From: Thermohalobaculum sp963822985
GTDB lineage: Bacteria; Pseudomonadota; Alphaproteobacteria; Rhodobacterales; Rhodobacteraceae
Length of the DNA: 64,000 nt
Assembly: GCA_963822985.1 (NCBI GenBank)
Contig: CAWGJU010000011.1
Location: 62,001-126,000 of the forward strand
Direction of reading: 5' to 3'
In this document: in pieces, positions 39,983 through 49,470 of the stretch
How the letters are laid out: the number at the start of each line of letters is the position of its first letter
How positions within the stretch are numbered: the first letter of the stretch is position 1
The notes under the pieces: generated by a model
Database searches by the model: none
What the model was told of the DNA's origin: nothing
The model's input: the letters and a program-made list of their open reading frames with translations, nothing else
Program-made: the position numbers and the translations under genes

Positions 39983-40383
39983 GACCATCGATACAATTTA
40001 CCACAGAGATGAGATCAGCCTACGCATCGATACACAAATTGATACGAATAGTCGACGGCTCTTGACACTCCGTCGCCGCCATCGGAATGACTAGACTTAC
40101 TCCAATACGTTTACTCGATCTGATAGGAAGGCGGGAAGTTGCCGCCTCGATGGGTCAAACGGCGAAAGCGCGGAACGATCGTCCGCACAGCGGATGCCGC
40201 GGGTCGAGAGCCCTGATCTCCTCGACCAAGGATTCGTCAGGCTCACCAGAGGAAATTTCCCTGAACCAATTCGAACAGCTAGCTAGCCGAGTTGCGCCGC
40301 CGAGATCGCCACCGCCGCGCCCGTGCTGCTCGTCGGCCAGATGAACTTCCCAGGTTCCAGCCGCTTTGCGTAGGGCGCAATCC
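39983..40383. other. AT-richer non-coding region with repeated GATAC motifs
   Basis: About 400 bp with no credible gene. The half next to the recombinase is distinctly AT-richer than the rest of the window and carries ATCGATAC at 39987-39994 and 40026-40033 and GATAC again at 40041-40045. These could be recombinase or regulator sites. A TTGACA hexamer at 40062 has no good -10 partner. The low GC suggests transferred DNA. Confidence 0.5.
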
Positions 40384-41266
40384 TCAGCCGCGCGCTGGCA
40401 GCGACACAGGCCGCGCGGCGGCTTCCGGGGGCGCAAAGCGCCGGGCGTTGGCGAGCGCGGGGATCTTGCGGCGGGCATCCGCGACCAGCGAGAGGTCGAG
40501 ATCGACCAGCGTCACGCCGACGCCCTCGCCGGCATCGGCCAGGACGCGGCCCCACGGGTCGATGGCCAGCGAGTGGCCATAGGTCTCGCGCGGCCGGCCG
40601 GCCGTCGCGGCATGCGTGCCCCATTGCGCGGCGGCGAGCACGAAGCAGCCGGTCTCGATGGCGCGGGCGCGCAGCAGCACCTCCCAATGCGCGCGGCCCG
40701 TCGGCACGGTGAAGGCCGAGGGCACCGTCAGCACCTCCGCCCCCGCCTCGGCCAGCGCCCGGTAGAGCGCCGGGAAGCGCATGTCGTAGCAGGTGGTCAG
40801 CCCCAGCCTCGCGCCGTCCAGATCGGCGCCCGTCTCGGCCAGCACGGCGCGGTCGCCCGGGCGATAGCCGGCCAATTCGCGATAGCGCTCTTCGCCGCCG
40901 AGCTCGACGTCGAACATGTGGATCTTGTCATAGCGCGCGGCGATCTCGCCCTGTCGGCGAGACCAGGAACTGCCGGTTGACGAACCGGCCCTCCGGGTCG
41001 TCCGACAAAAGCGCCAGCGAGCCGATCGAGAGCCAGACGCCCGTCTCGGCCGCCACCTCGCGCAGGCGCGCCAGCGTGCGGTCGTCCTCCTCCCGCGCCA
41101 GGACCTCGCGCTGGCGGGCCCGGCTGGTCGAGACGATGTTGGTGACCTCGGGCGTGAGCACCAGCCGGGCGCCGGCATCCGCCGCCTCGCGCACCAGCCG
41201 CTCGGTCCCGGGCAGGTTCGCCGCCGGATCGTCCGAGGCGCAGAGCTGGACCAGCGCCGCTCGCAT
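40384..41266 (-). CDS. Carbon-nitrogen hydrolase (Nit/omega-amidase family)
   Basis: About 294 residues, nitrilase superfamily. The catalytic triad is visible: Glu in LVLTPEVTN, Lys in ARYDKIHMFDVEL, Cys in LTTCYDMRFPALYR. The later motif HWEVLLRARAIETGCFVLAA is typical of the Nit1/Nit2 branch, which acts on deaminated glutathione or 2-oxo acid amides. One frame shift near 40955. The start MRAALVQLCASDDPAAN is the family start. It follows grxC by 13 bases in a comF-grxC-nit order common in alphaproteobacteria; a glutaredoxin neighbour agrees with a role in glutathione metabolite repair. Confidence 0.88.
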
Positions 41267-41279
41267 CAGCCCGCCCGCA

Positions 41280-41538
41280 TCAGGCCAGCAGCGCGTCGAG
41301 CTTGCCCGCTTGCTCGAGCGCGTAGAGGTCGTCCGAGCCGCCGACATGCGTCTCGCCGATGAAGATCTGCGGCACGGTGTAGCGGCCGTTGGCCCGCGCG
41401 ATCATCTCGCCGCGAGCCTCGCTGGTCGCCCATGACGTCGATCTCGCGAAAGGCGGCGCCCTTCTGCTCGAGCAGCCGCTTGGCCCGGAGGCAATAGGGG
41501 CAGATCGGCGTGGTGTAGATCTCAATCGGCTTCGGCAT
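41280..41538 (-). CDS. grxC: Glutaredoxin 3 (GrxC)
   Basis: About 85 residues with the dithiol active site TTPICPYCLRAKRLLEQKGA, then IARANGRYTVPQIFIG with the cis-proline that contacts glutathione, and HVGGSDDLYALEQAGKLDALL. One frame shift near 41417. It reduces disulfides and protein-glutathione mixed disulfides in the cytoplasm. The start lies within the last 17 bases of comF, so it is probably co-expressed with comF and the downstream amidase. Confidence 0.92.
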
Positions 41539-42328
41539 TCGTTCGTAGATCCTCGGAGTCAACGCTCGGCCGTACATAGGCAAACTCGTCGCGCACCACC
41601 AGAGCCAGGACCAGCACGTCGACGCCGCGCGCGCCGCCCGCCAAGGCGAGCCGCGCCGCCGCGTTCAGCGTGGCGCCCGTGGTCAGCACATCATCAACCA
41701 GCAGCACGCGCGCGCCCGCCAGCCGCGCCGCCTCCGGGCCGAGGCAGAGCGCGCCCTCCAGATTGGCGGCGCGCGCGGCGCGGTCCTTGCCGTCCTGGCT
41801 CTGCGTCCGCCGGGGCCGGAGCAGCAGGCGCGGCGCATAGGCCGCGGGCTTGCCGGCGGCGCGACCCAGCCAGCGGGCGAGCTCGGCCGACTGGTTGGCG
41901 CGCCGCTTCAGCCGCCGCGTCCAATGCAACGGCACGGGCGCGATCAGGTCGGCCGCCTCGACCAGGTCGCGCCCGGCGCGCAACGCCCAGGCGCCCAGCA
42001 TCGGCACCGTGTCCAGCCGATCGCCATGCTTCAGCCCCAGCACCAGTCGGCGCCCCGGCCCGTCGTAGCGGAAGGCGGCGCGCCCGCAATTCCAGGCCGG
42101 CGGGTGGCGCAGGCACTCCTCGCAGACGGGATCGGGGTCGTCGGGCGCCAGCCCCGGGATCGGCCGGCTGCAGTGCCGGCAACCGCGCGCGTCGAGGAAG
42201 GCGATGTCGCGCCAGCAATCGGCGCAGAGCGTGCGCGCCGCGCCCGTCTCGGCGCCGCAGGTCGGGCAGACGGGCGGGAACAGCGTCTCGCGGATCGCGG
42301 CGACGGCGGATCGTACGGCCAGACGCAT
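41522..42328 (-). CDS. comF: ComF family phosphoribosyltransferase-like protein
   Basis: Intact 268-residue ComF-family protein. An N-terminal zinc-ribbon with CPTCGAE, CADCW, CRHCSRPI and CEECL is followed by a phosphoribosyltransferase fold with LGLKHGDR, LIAPVPLHWTRRLKRRANQS, and the PRPP loop VLLVDDVLTTGATL. ComF supports natural transformation in some species, taking up single-stranded DNA on the cytosolic side, but occurs in non-competent bacteria too. First gene of a comF-grxC-amidase operon. ATG at 42328 starts RLAVRSAVAAIRETLF. Confidence 0.9.
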   Translation of the reverse strand: MRLAVRSAVAAIRETLFPPVCPTCGAETGAARTLCADCWRDIAFLDARGCRHCSRPIPGLAPDDPDPVCEECLRHPPAWNCGRAAFRYDGPGRRLVLGLKHGDRLDTVPMLGAWALRAGRDLVEAADLIAPVPLHWTRRLKRRANQSAELARWLGRAAGKPAAYAPRLLLRPRRTQSQDGKDRAARAANLEGALCLGPEAARLAGARVLLVDDVLTTGATLNAAARLALAGGARGVDVLVLALVVRDEFAYVRPSVDSEDLRTNAEAD

Positions 42329-42377
42329 GCGCGCCCTCCTCTCGTTCCCCGTCCGACTTACCTCTATATGCAGGTAC

Positions 42378-43333
42378 ATGAACCGGCAAGACACCAAGCC
42401 GCAAAGGCTGTTCGACGGCCATCTGCTGCCCGCCCGGCGCGACCGTGCCGCGCACGCTCGGCTTTGGCGGCGGCGCCGATTTCCTGCACCGCGAGGTCGC
42501 GGCGACTGGTTGCGGAGCGGATGGCGGAGGTGACGCGCGCCTTCGACGACGCGGCGGTGGTCGGCTCGGGCGGCGGCGTCTATGCCGTGGCGCTGGCGGG
42601 CCGGGTGCCGGCCGAGCGCATTGTGCAGATCGAGAGCTCGCCCGCGCGGGCCGCGGCGGCCGGGATGCCGTCGGTCGGCGCCATCGATCCGCTGCCGCTG
42701 TCGGAGGCCAGCGTCGACCTTGTCGTCTCCGGGCTCGAGCTGCACTGGGCCGAGGACCCGGTCGGCTTGCTGGTGCAGATGCGCCGCGCGCTCCGGCCGG
42801 ACGGGCTGTTGATCGCCGCGCTGTTCGGAGGGCGGACGCTGCACGAGCTGCGCACGGCGCTGGCCGAGGCCGAGGTCGAGACGACAGGCGGCCTCAGCCC
42901 GCGCGTGGCGCCGATGGGCGAGATCCGCGAGCTGGGGGCGCTGCTGCAGCGGGCGGGCCTTGCCATGCCCGTCGCCGATGCCGAGCGCTTCGAGGTCAGC
43001 TATGCGAGCCCGCTCGACCTGATGCGCGAGCTGCGCGCCATGGGCGAGACGAACATCCTGGCTGGGCGTCGCCGGGCGCCGCTGCGCCGCGCGACCCTGG
43101 CGCGGGCCTGCGAGATCTACGCCGCGGCGCTTTCCCCGCGCCGGGCGGGCGGGTTGCGGCGACCTTCGAGGTGGTGTTCCTGACCGGCTGGGCGCCGGCT
43201 GAGGGTCAGCCCCAAGCCGCTCCGGCCCGGCTCGGCGGCGGCCCGGCTGGCGGATGCGCTCGGCACGGTGGAGAGCAGCGCCGGCGTGCCGACCGGCCAA
43301 TGGCGCCGCGCACCGGACGACGCGGATCGCTAG
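42378..43333 (+). CDS. SAM-dependent methyltransferase (BioC / NDUFAF5-like)
   Basis: About 315 residues, class I methyltransferase. Seen: FLHREVA then RLVAERMAEVTRAFDDAAVVG, the SAM-pocket region SGGGVYAVALAG, LPLSEASVDLVVSGLELHW, MRRALRPDGLLIAALFGGRT, and a C-terminal RVAATFEVVFLTGWAP. The first LHW motif, FGG in place of the usual, and ending resemble NDUFAF5/BioC-like proteins that lie divergent from comF in alphaproteobacteria. NDUFAF5 hydroxylates or modifies an Arg of complex I; BioC methylates malonyl-ACP. Here no bio genes are near. Frame shifts near 42450, 42510, 43060, 43130 and 43200. Confidence 0.8.
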
Positions 43334-43750
43334 AGCAACTACAAAGCGGATCGCCTCGCCCGCGGGCCGTGGTCGTTCCCGCACAAGCGAGCGCGCAGCG
43401 CGCCATCGGTCGAGCGCCGCGGCGAACACGATCTGCCGGTTCCGCAGCGCCCGTCGGGCCTGGCGGCCAACGTCTTCCACGTCGACCTTGTGGCGATCGC
43501 GCACAATATGCGTCAGGCCACGGCGCTCGGCTCCGCCCGAGCGGCATGCGGCCGCCGACGCAGGACGGCAGGCCAAGGCAGGGCCTACCCGGCCGCCCGG
43601 CAAATCATCGCGCCAAGCCGAATGACCCCACTCGCACTTATCTCGCAGAGGTATTGCGGTAATCTGCCGGGCAAGCCGCTTGGATCCCCGCTCGTCCCTG
43701 AAGTTCCGGCCGATGGGGCCGCCCAGCAGTCGCCAACCCGGAGCCGATCG
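43334..43750. other. 417-bp region of unclear content
   Basis: Codon-like composition on the plus strand, but no protein signature I can name. A stretch reading FHVDLVAIAHNMRQATAL (about 43475-43530) and another reading DPTRTYLAEVLR (about 43627-43662, other frame) look like conserved protein ends broken by indels; a transposase remnant is possible. No RNA gene is visible. Confidence 0.35.
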
Positions 43751-44744
43751 ATGTCTCGCAAGTTCAACCAGCCGCTCGGCGGCAACGAGATGCCTCGCTT
43801 CGGCGGCCCGGCGACGATGATGCGGCTGCCCCGGCGCCCGACGACGCGCCGGGCTCGACGCCTGCTTCGTCGGCGTGCCCCATGGACATCGGCACCTCGA
43901 ACCGGCCGGGCACGCGGCTGGGGCCGCGGCAGATCCGCGACGAGAGCCGGATGCTGCGCCCCTACAACATGGCGACCGGGCGCCGCGCCCTTCGAGCACC
44001 TGCAGGTGGCCGACATCGGCGACGTGCCGATCAACACCTTCGACCTGAAGAAGAGCGTCGACATCATCACCGCGCATTACGACGCGATCCTCGCGCATGG
44101 AGCGATCCCGCTGACGCTCGGCGGCGACCACACGCTGACCTGGCCCATCCTGCGCGCGATGCAAGAAGCGGCACGGGCCCGTCGCATTGATCCATGTCGA
44201 CGCCCATGCCGACATCAACGAGGCGATGTTCGGCGAGGCCGTCGCCCATGGCACGCCCTTCCGCCGCGCCTGGGAGGATGGCTGCCTGGTCAAGGACAAG
44301 GTCTTCCAGATCGGTCTGCGCGGCACCGGCTACAGCCCGGAGGATTTCGACTGGGGCCGCTCGAACGGCTGGACCGTCGTGCCGGCCGAGGAGTGCTGGC
44401 ACCGCTCGCTGGCACCGCTGATGGGCGAGATCCGGGGCCGGATCGGCGACGCGCCGGTCTATCTCACCTACGACATCGACAGCCTCGACCCCGCCTTCGC
44501 CCCTGGCACCGGCACGGTGGAGATCGGCGGCCTGACCACCGTGCAGGCGCTGGAGATCATGCGCGGCTGCGCCGGCCTGAACCTGGTCGGCTGCGACCTG
44601 GTCGAGGTCTCGCCGCCCTACGACCCGTCCGGCAACACGGCGCTGATCGGCGCCAACCTGCTCTACGAGATGCTGTGCGTGCTGCCCGGCGTCCCGCCGG
44701 GCGCACGGCCGGGGCCCACCACCGCTGCGCGCGAGAGGGGCTGA
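43751..44744 (+). CDS. Ureohydrolase family protein (agmatinase/guanidinobutyrase-like)
   Basis: About 330-residue arginase-family manganese hydrolase. Metal ligands are seen in LTLGGDHTLTWPI (His), LIHVDAHADIN (Asp-His-Asp) and LTYDIDSLDPAFAPGTGT (two Asp). The N-terminal substrate region reads VPMDIGTSNRPGTRLGPRQI, and the end GCDLVEVSPPYDPSGNTALI is typical of agmatinase-like branches. Frame shifts near 43840, 43990 and 44175. The family cleaves a guanidino group to urea plus an amine. An amidase follows 144 bases downstream, so guanidinobutyrate in an arginine route is a fair alternative to agmatine; sequence alone does not choose. Confidence 0.85.
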
Positions 44745-44887
44745 CGACCGGGCCGGGAAGCATTACCCCGATCGGGCCGGCGCCGTCGAATGCCGGTGGA
44801 GGGCGGCGCCGCTGGCGGCCCGATGGCCCGCCCGGGCTCGTGGGCGCCAAGCCATGGCATCGACGCGACAGGGTGGAGAGCCCAAGC

Positions 44888-46298
44888 ATGACCGACCCGA
44901 CGCTCCTGCCGGCCACCCGCCTCGCCGCCATGATCCGCGCCCGCGAACTCTCGCCCGTCGAGCTTGTCGAGGCGAGCCTCGCGCGGATCGAGGCGGTGCA
45001 GCTCGTCAACAACCCCTTCGCGCTGATCCTGGCCGACGAGGCGCTGGCGGCGGCGCGCGAGTCCGAGCGCGCCGTGATGCGCGGCGACCCGCTGGGGGCG
45101 CTGCACGGGCTGCCGGTCGCCTTCAAGGACTTCACGCCCACCAAGGGGCACCGGACGACGCGCGGCTCGGTGGCGTTCCGCGACTGGGTGCCGGACAGCG
45201 ACCCGGTGATCGTCCGGCGCTTCAAGGCGGCGGGCGCCGTCATCGTCGGCAAGACGACGACGCCCGAGTTCGCGCACTCGCCCTTCACCCGCTCGCCGCT
45301 CTTCGGGCACACCACCAACCCTTGGGATCCGACCAAGACCTCGGGCGGCTCGTCCGGCGGCTCGGGCGTCGCCGTCGCCACCGGCTGCGTCGCGCTGGCC
45401 GAAGGCACGGACATGGGCGGATCGGTCCGCATCCCAGCCGCCTTCTGCGGCTGCGTCGGGCTGAAGCCCTCGGTCGGCCGCATCCCCATGGACATCCTGC
45501 CGACCGTCTTCGACGACATGAGCCATTTCGGCCCGCTGTCCCGGACGATCGAGGACGCGGCACTGTTCCTGCGCACGGCCGAGGGGCCCGACCCCGCCGA
45601 CATCTCGTCGCAGCGCGTCCCCGTGCCGCTGCCCGACCCCGTCGAGGGTGACGTTCGCGGCCTGCGCATCGCCTTCAGCCCCGACCTCGGCTACATGGCG
45701 GTGGACGACGAGGTCGCGGCCAATCTCCGGGCGGTCGTGGCGGCGCTGCGCGACGCCGGCGCGACCGTGGCGCCGGTCAACCTCGGCTGGGGCCTCGAAC
45801 TCGGTCGAGGCATGGACGCAATGGTGGGGCGTCGTGCTGGCCGCCGCCTTCGGAGACCTGCTGCATGAATACCGCGATGGCATGGACCCCGCGGTCGTGG
45901 GGCTGATCGAGGCCGGGCGGCGGCTCGACGCGGTCAGCTTCGCCCGGATCGACCAGGTCCGGACGCGCCAGTGGCAAGCGCTCGCGGCGGTCTTTGCCGA
46001 GCACGACGCGCTGATCTGCCCGACCATGGCCGTGCCCGCGCCCGACAAGAACGTGCGCGACGCCGAGTTCGACCGGATCGACCGCCACGGCCGGCTGCAC
46101 GGGCTCGACCTGACGGGGGTGTTCAACATGGTGGCCCAGTGCCCCGCGCTGTCCGTCCCCTCCGGCATGACGGCCTCGGGCCTGCCGACGGCCGTGCAGA
46201 TCGTCGCCAACCGCTTCAGGGACGATATGGCGCTGCGGATCGGCGTCGCCGTGGAAGCGCTCCGGCCCTGGCGCGGCTGGACGCCTGGTGACCACTGA
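44888..46298 (+). CDS. Amidase signature family enzyme
   Basis: About 470 residues, amidase-signature fold with the Ser-cisSer-Lys triad: LPVAFKDFTPTKG (Lys), TSGGSSGGSGVAVATG (cis-Ser) and TDMGGSVRIPAAFCG (nucleophile Ser). The C-terminus PALSVPSGMTASGLPTAVQI is standard. One frame shift near 45803. No signal peptide. Start at 44888 gives the usual family beginning, TRLAAMIRARELSPVELVEA. It lies behind the ureohydrolase, suggesting nitrogen recovery from amide and guanidino compounds; GatA is unlikely since gatB and gatC are absent. Confidence 0.9.
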
Positions 46299-46392
46299 CC
46301 CGGCCGCCCGCGCCAGCGCCTCGGAGATCGCCCAGCGCGGCCGCGAATGCCACTGCCGAGCGGCGCCATCGGGTGCCGTTCGCGGATTGGTC

Positions 46393-47280
46393 TCAGGCGT
46401 CGAGCACCGCGGCGACGTTGCGCCGGTGCACCTCCTCATAGGCCGCGTAATAGCGGATCGCCCCGGCCGCCAGGCTGTCGGCGACGAAGCTCTCGAGGTC
46501 CAGCGACGCCAGATCGGGCTCCGACCGGCAGCGCAGCAGGGCCTCGACATAGGCGCGCGTCGCCCCGATCAGCCCGGGGCCGTAGCCGCCGGCGGCGATG
46601 ACCTCGGGCGCGCCGTGGTTCGGCAGGATGCGCCGGATCGGCAGCCGGGCGAGCCGGGCGAGCTCGCGCAGATGCTCCTCCAGCCGGTCGGCCTCGTCGA
46701 CGTAGGTGATAGGGTCCTCGAGCGTGTCGCCGGCCAGAAGCTCGCCCGTCTCGGGCAGCCACAGCACCAGGCCGTCATGGCTGTGGATGTCGTAGGAGCG
46801 CAGCTCCACGGCAACGGCGCCGACGATCAGCGCCATGTCCTCGTCGAAAACCTGGTTGGGCATGACGAACGGTTCGATCGGGGGATCGCCGTTCCGGGCG
46901 GCATCGGCCATCGCCTCCATCGCCACGGCCGTCGCGGCGTTGGCCAGGATCGGGCAATCGGCGAAGACCTGGTTGCCGGCGATATGGTCCTTGTGGTGAT
47001 GGCTCAGCGCGACGCGGATCGACCGCGCGCCCTCGGCCGCAAGCACCTCGCGGATGGCCCGGGCATGCGCCAGCGAGATGTGCGTGTCGTAGACCAGCGC
47101 CTCGCCGCCATCGACCACCGCATAGCTGCAGACGCCCAGCGCGTAGGCGCCGTCGTCCAGCCAGTTCGGCTGCGCCGAATGCAGCCGCTGCCCCTCGATC
47201 CGCCCGTCATAGAAGGCGAGCAGATGCGGCGCCGGCCGCAGGACGCGCATCGTCGCCCCAAGTCGCGAGGTCGTGCTCAT
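46393..47280 (-). CDS. Metallo-beta-lactamase-fold hydrolase
   Basis: Intact 295-residue MBL-fold protein. Zinc ligands are visible: the first motif ALSHHHKDHIAGN, then SYDIHSHDGLVLW, ELLAGDTLEDPITYV and LPNHGAPE. The first motif is HHHKDH, the HxHxDH form. No signal peptide, so likely cytoplasmic. Members hydrolyse thioesters, lactones, or other esters; there is no clue to the substrate. It is convergent with the amidase and divergent from the DUF445 gene; in the space between, a 7-bp perfect hairpin CGGCCCT/AGGGCCG lies at 47356-47377. Confidence 0.87.
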   Translation of the reverse strand: MSTTSRLGATMRVLRPAPHLLAFYDGRIEGQRLHSAQPNWLDDGAYALGVCSYAVVDGGEALVYDTHISLAHARAIREVLAAEGARSIRVALSHHHKDHIAGNQVFADCPILANAATAVAMEAMADAARNGDPPIEPFVMPNQVFDEDMALIVGAVAVELRSYDIHSHDGLVLWLPETGELLAGDTLEDPITYVDEADRLEEHLRELARLARLPIRRILPNHGAPEVIAAGGYGPGLIGATRAYVEALLRCRSEPDLASLDLESFVADSLAAGAIRYYAAYEEVHRRNVAAVLDA

Positions 47281-47488
47281 GCCCGATCCTCCGCCGCGCG
47301 GGCGCCGGTGTCCACCTCTCCGCGGCCGGCGGGGCCGGCGGCGCTCCTCTTGCGACGGCCCTCTTTGCGAAGGGCCGCCTTGCGGTCCGGCCCGTCTTCG
47401 GTATCACCGCACCGTCGCAAACGCGTGCCGGCGGAACGTCGTCCCTTCCGGCCCGTTCCGGTTCGCAGACGGGCAGGGTGAAGGAACG

Positions 47489-48808
47489 ATGGCAGGACCG
47501 GTCAGCTCGGACGCGGCCGCGGGCGAGGGCCCTGCGGCCGGGCAGCCCCGCCTCGCCGGGACCTTCCGCGACGAGGCCGAGCGGCGCCGCCGCCTTCGGC
47601 TGAACCGCCGGCGCGCGACCGGCCTCCTCTGCGCCATGGCTGCGACCTACTTCGCGACCCATGCGGTTGACGAGCCGGGCTATGGCGTGCGCCTGCTGCG
47701 CTCGGCCGCCGAGGGCGGCATGGTGGGCGGGCTCGCCGACTGGTTCGCCATCACCGCGCTCTTCCGCCGGCCGCTGGGGCTGCCGATCCCGCACACCGCG
47801 ATCGTGCCGCGCAGCAAGGATCGCATCGCCTCGGCGCTGAGCCGCTTCATCGAGGAGAACTTCCTCACCCGCGACGTGCTGATCCGCCGCCTGCGCCAGG
47901 CGAGGGTCGGCCACCGCGCCGCCGAGTGGCTGTCGCGGCCGAAGACCGCCAGGGCATTGGCCGACTGGATGGTCCGCTCGCTGCCGCCGCTCCTGCGCGC
48001 GCTCGACAGCCCCGAGCTGCAGGCCTTCGCCCAGCGCACGCTCGGCCGGCAGATCGCCGATGCCGATGTCGCGCCCGCGCTCGGCCGGCTGGTCGACGCG
48101 GTCACGACCAGCGGCGAGGCCGACCAGCTATTCGAGAGCGCGCTCGACCTCAGCGCCGACTGGCTGGACCGCCACCGCCATGACATTTACCGCATCGTGC
48201 ATGACGGCACGCGCTGGTGGGTGCCGCGCGCCATAGACCGCCGCATCGCCGAGGCCGTCATCAACGGCCTGACCGAGCTGATCGGCAGGCTGCGCCAGCC
48301 CGATAGCGAGGCCCGCGCCAAGTTCCGCCAGGCGCTGCGGGACGTGGTGCACGGGCTCGTCAACTCGCCCGAGCGGCGCGCCGAGGTGAACGCCGCCAAG
48401 GACCGCCTGCTCGCGCACCCGGATGTGCGCAACTGGCTCGCCTCGATCTGGCAGGGCGCCCGCAATTCGGCGATCCGTGAGGTCGAGGCTCCAAGCCCTC
48501 GCGCCAGGGAGGCGATCGAAAGCTTCATCGGCTCGCTGGCCCGCGCGCTCGCCAGCGACGAGGCGGTGCTGGCGCAGATCGAGGCCGCCGTCGAGCACGT
48601 CTCGCTGACGGTCGTGGCGCATCGCGCCGACATCGGCGCGGTCCTGGCCGACGTCGTCCGCGACTGGGACGAGCAGTCGATCACCGACCGGCTGGAACTG
48701 ACCGTCGGCAGCGACCTGCAATATGTGCGCATGACCGGAACGGTCGTCGGCGCCAGCGTCGGCGCCGGCCTCTTTCTGCTGGTCAGCGCATTCGGCTGGC
48801 TGCACTGA
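47489..48808 (+). CDS. DUF445 family membrane protein
   Basis: Intact 439-residue protein of DUF445 (YjiN-like). An N-terminal helix region (LLCAMAATYFATHAV) precedes GGMVGGLADWFAITALFRRPLGLPIPHTAIVPRSKDRI, the family hallmark (here split at positions about 70-105). A long helical middle and a C-terminal helix VVGASVGAGLFLLVSAFGWL follow. AAGGAA precedes the ATG at 47489. Function is unknown; the helical middle is probably periplasmic between two membrane anchors. Confidence 0.9.
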   Translation: MAGPVSSDAAAGEGPAAGQPRLAGTFRDEAERRRRLRLNRRRATGLLCAMAATYFATHAVDEPGYGVRLLRSAAEGGMVGGLADWFAITALFRRPLGLPIPHTAIVPRSKDRIASALSRFIEENFLTRDVLIRRLRQARVGHRAAEWLSRPKTARALADWMVRSLPPLLRALDSPELQAFAQRTLGRQIADADVAPALGRLVDAVTTSGEADQLFESALDLSADWLDRHRHDIYRIVHDGTRWWVPRAIDRRIAEAVINGLTELIGRLRQPDSEARAKFRQALRDVVHGLVNSPERRAEVNAAKDRLLAHPDVRNWLASIWQGARNSAIREVEAPSPRAREAIESFIGSLARALASDEAVLAQIEAAVEHVSLTVVAHRADIGAVLADVVRDWDEQSITDRLELTVGSDLQYVRMTGTVVGASVGAGLFLLVSAFGWLH

Positions 48809-48975
48809 GCGCAGGCCAGACACACGCGCTCCACCCGGCCCGGGCACCGCGCGCTCGACGGCGTCGCCGCGGGGGTGACCCGTCGTTAACCATTTCCGGC
48901 GGTAATGAACACATCTGACACGAACCCATCCACCGGTACCGTCCGGGCGAAGGGCGCAGCAGGGGGCGGCACCAG

Positions 48976-49422
48976 ATGCAGGCTTTCGGGCACTTCCAGC
49001 TCACCCACCGGTCGGCCGTTCGGACGCGGCTGCGCGCCCCGGTCGGTTGCCACTCGGCGGCGCTCGCCGCGGTGCGCCGGCGGCTGGTCGCCTGCGACGG
49101 CATCATGGCGGTGGAGGCCGATCCCGCGGCGGGAAGCCTGGTCATCAGCCACAGCCCCGCCTTCAGCTGGAGCAGCATCGGCGCCGCCGCCTGGCGCCTC
49201 GCCGACACCGGTTCCGGGGCCCACGCTGACAAATCACCCGCGTGCGCAGGCCGCCCGCGCGCCCAGGCGCCGGCGCCGCTCCAGCCGCCCGGAGCGACGC
49301 TGCAAGACCTCGTGTCGCTGGCGCTGGAGAGCGTGCTCGCGCGCCGTCCGGCCGAACAGATCCTGCGCGACGTCGCGCTCGGCGTCCTCGCCATCGCATT
49401 GCGCGAGGCGCGCCGCCCCTGA
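48976..49422 (+). CDS. HMA2-like domain protein
   Basis: 148 residues. The N-terminal half (LTHRSAVRTRLRAPVGCHSA, ACDGIMAVEADPAAGSLVIS) has the beta-alpha-beta pattern of HMA2 domains, heavy-metal-associated-like folds that lack the CXXC metal site, as here. The C-terminal half holds an amphipathic helix (LQDLVSLALESVLARRPAEQ, LRDVALGVLAIALREA) that might be membrane-associated. No ortholog is recalled. Its start is preceded by GGGGGCGG, a weak ribosome site; a shorter start is possible. Convergent with comC. Confidence 0.6.
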   Translation: MQAFGHFQLTHRSAVRTRLRAPVGCHSAALAAVRRRLVACDGIMAVEADPAAGSLVISHSPAFSWSSIGAAAWRLADTGSGAHADKSPACAGRPRAQAPAPLQPPGATLQDLVSLALESVLARRPAEQILRDVALGVLAIALREARRP

Positions 49423-49470
49423 CGCAATCGCCGCCCGCATCCTCCTCCGCGGGCGCCCGGGGCCGCCGCG

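Noticed and set aside
40062..40100. A sigma-70 promoter starting with TTGACA
   Set aside because: No acceptable -10 hexamer occurs 16-18 bp downstream and no gene starts after it on that strand.
41522..44326. A minus-strand frame of over 900 codons continuing upstream of comF
   Set aside because: Only the last 268 codons match ComF. The rest is antisense to the methyltransferase and ureohydrolase genes.
44888..46298. Amidase as GatA of the tRNA amidotransferase
   Set aside because: gatB and gatC are absent, and the general amidase features fit stand-alone enzymes.
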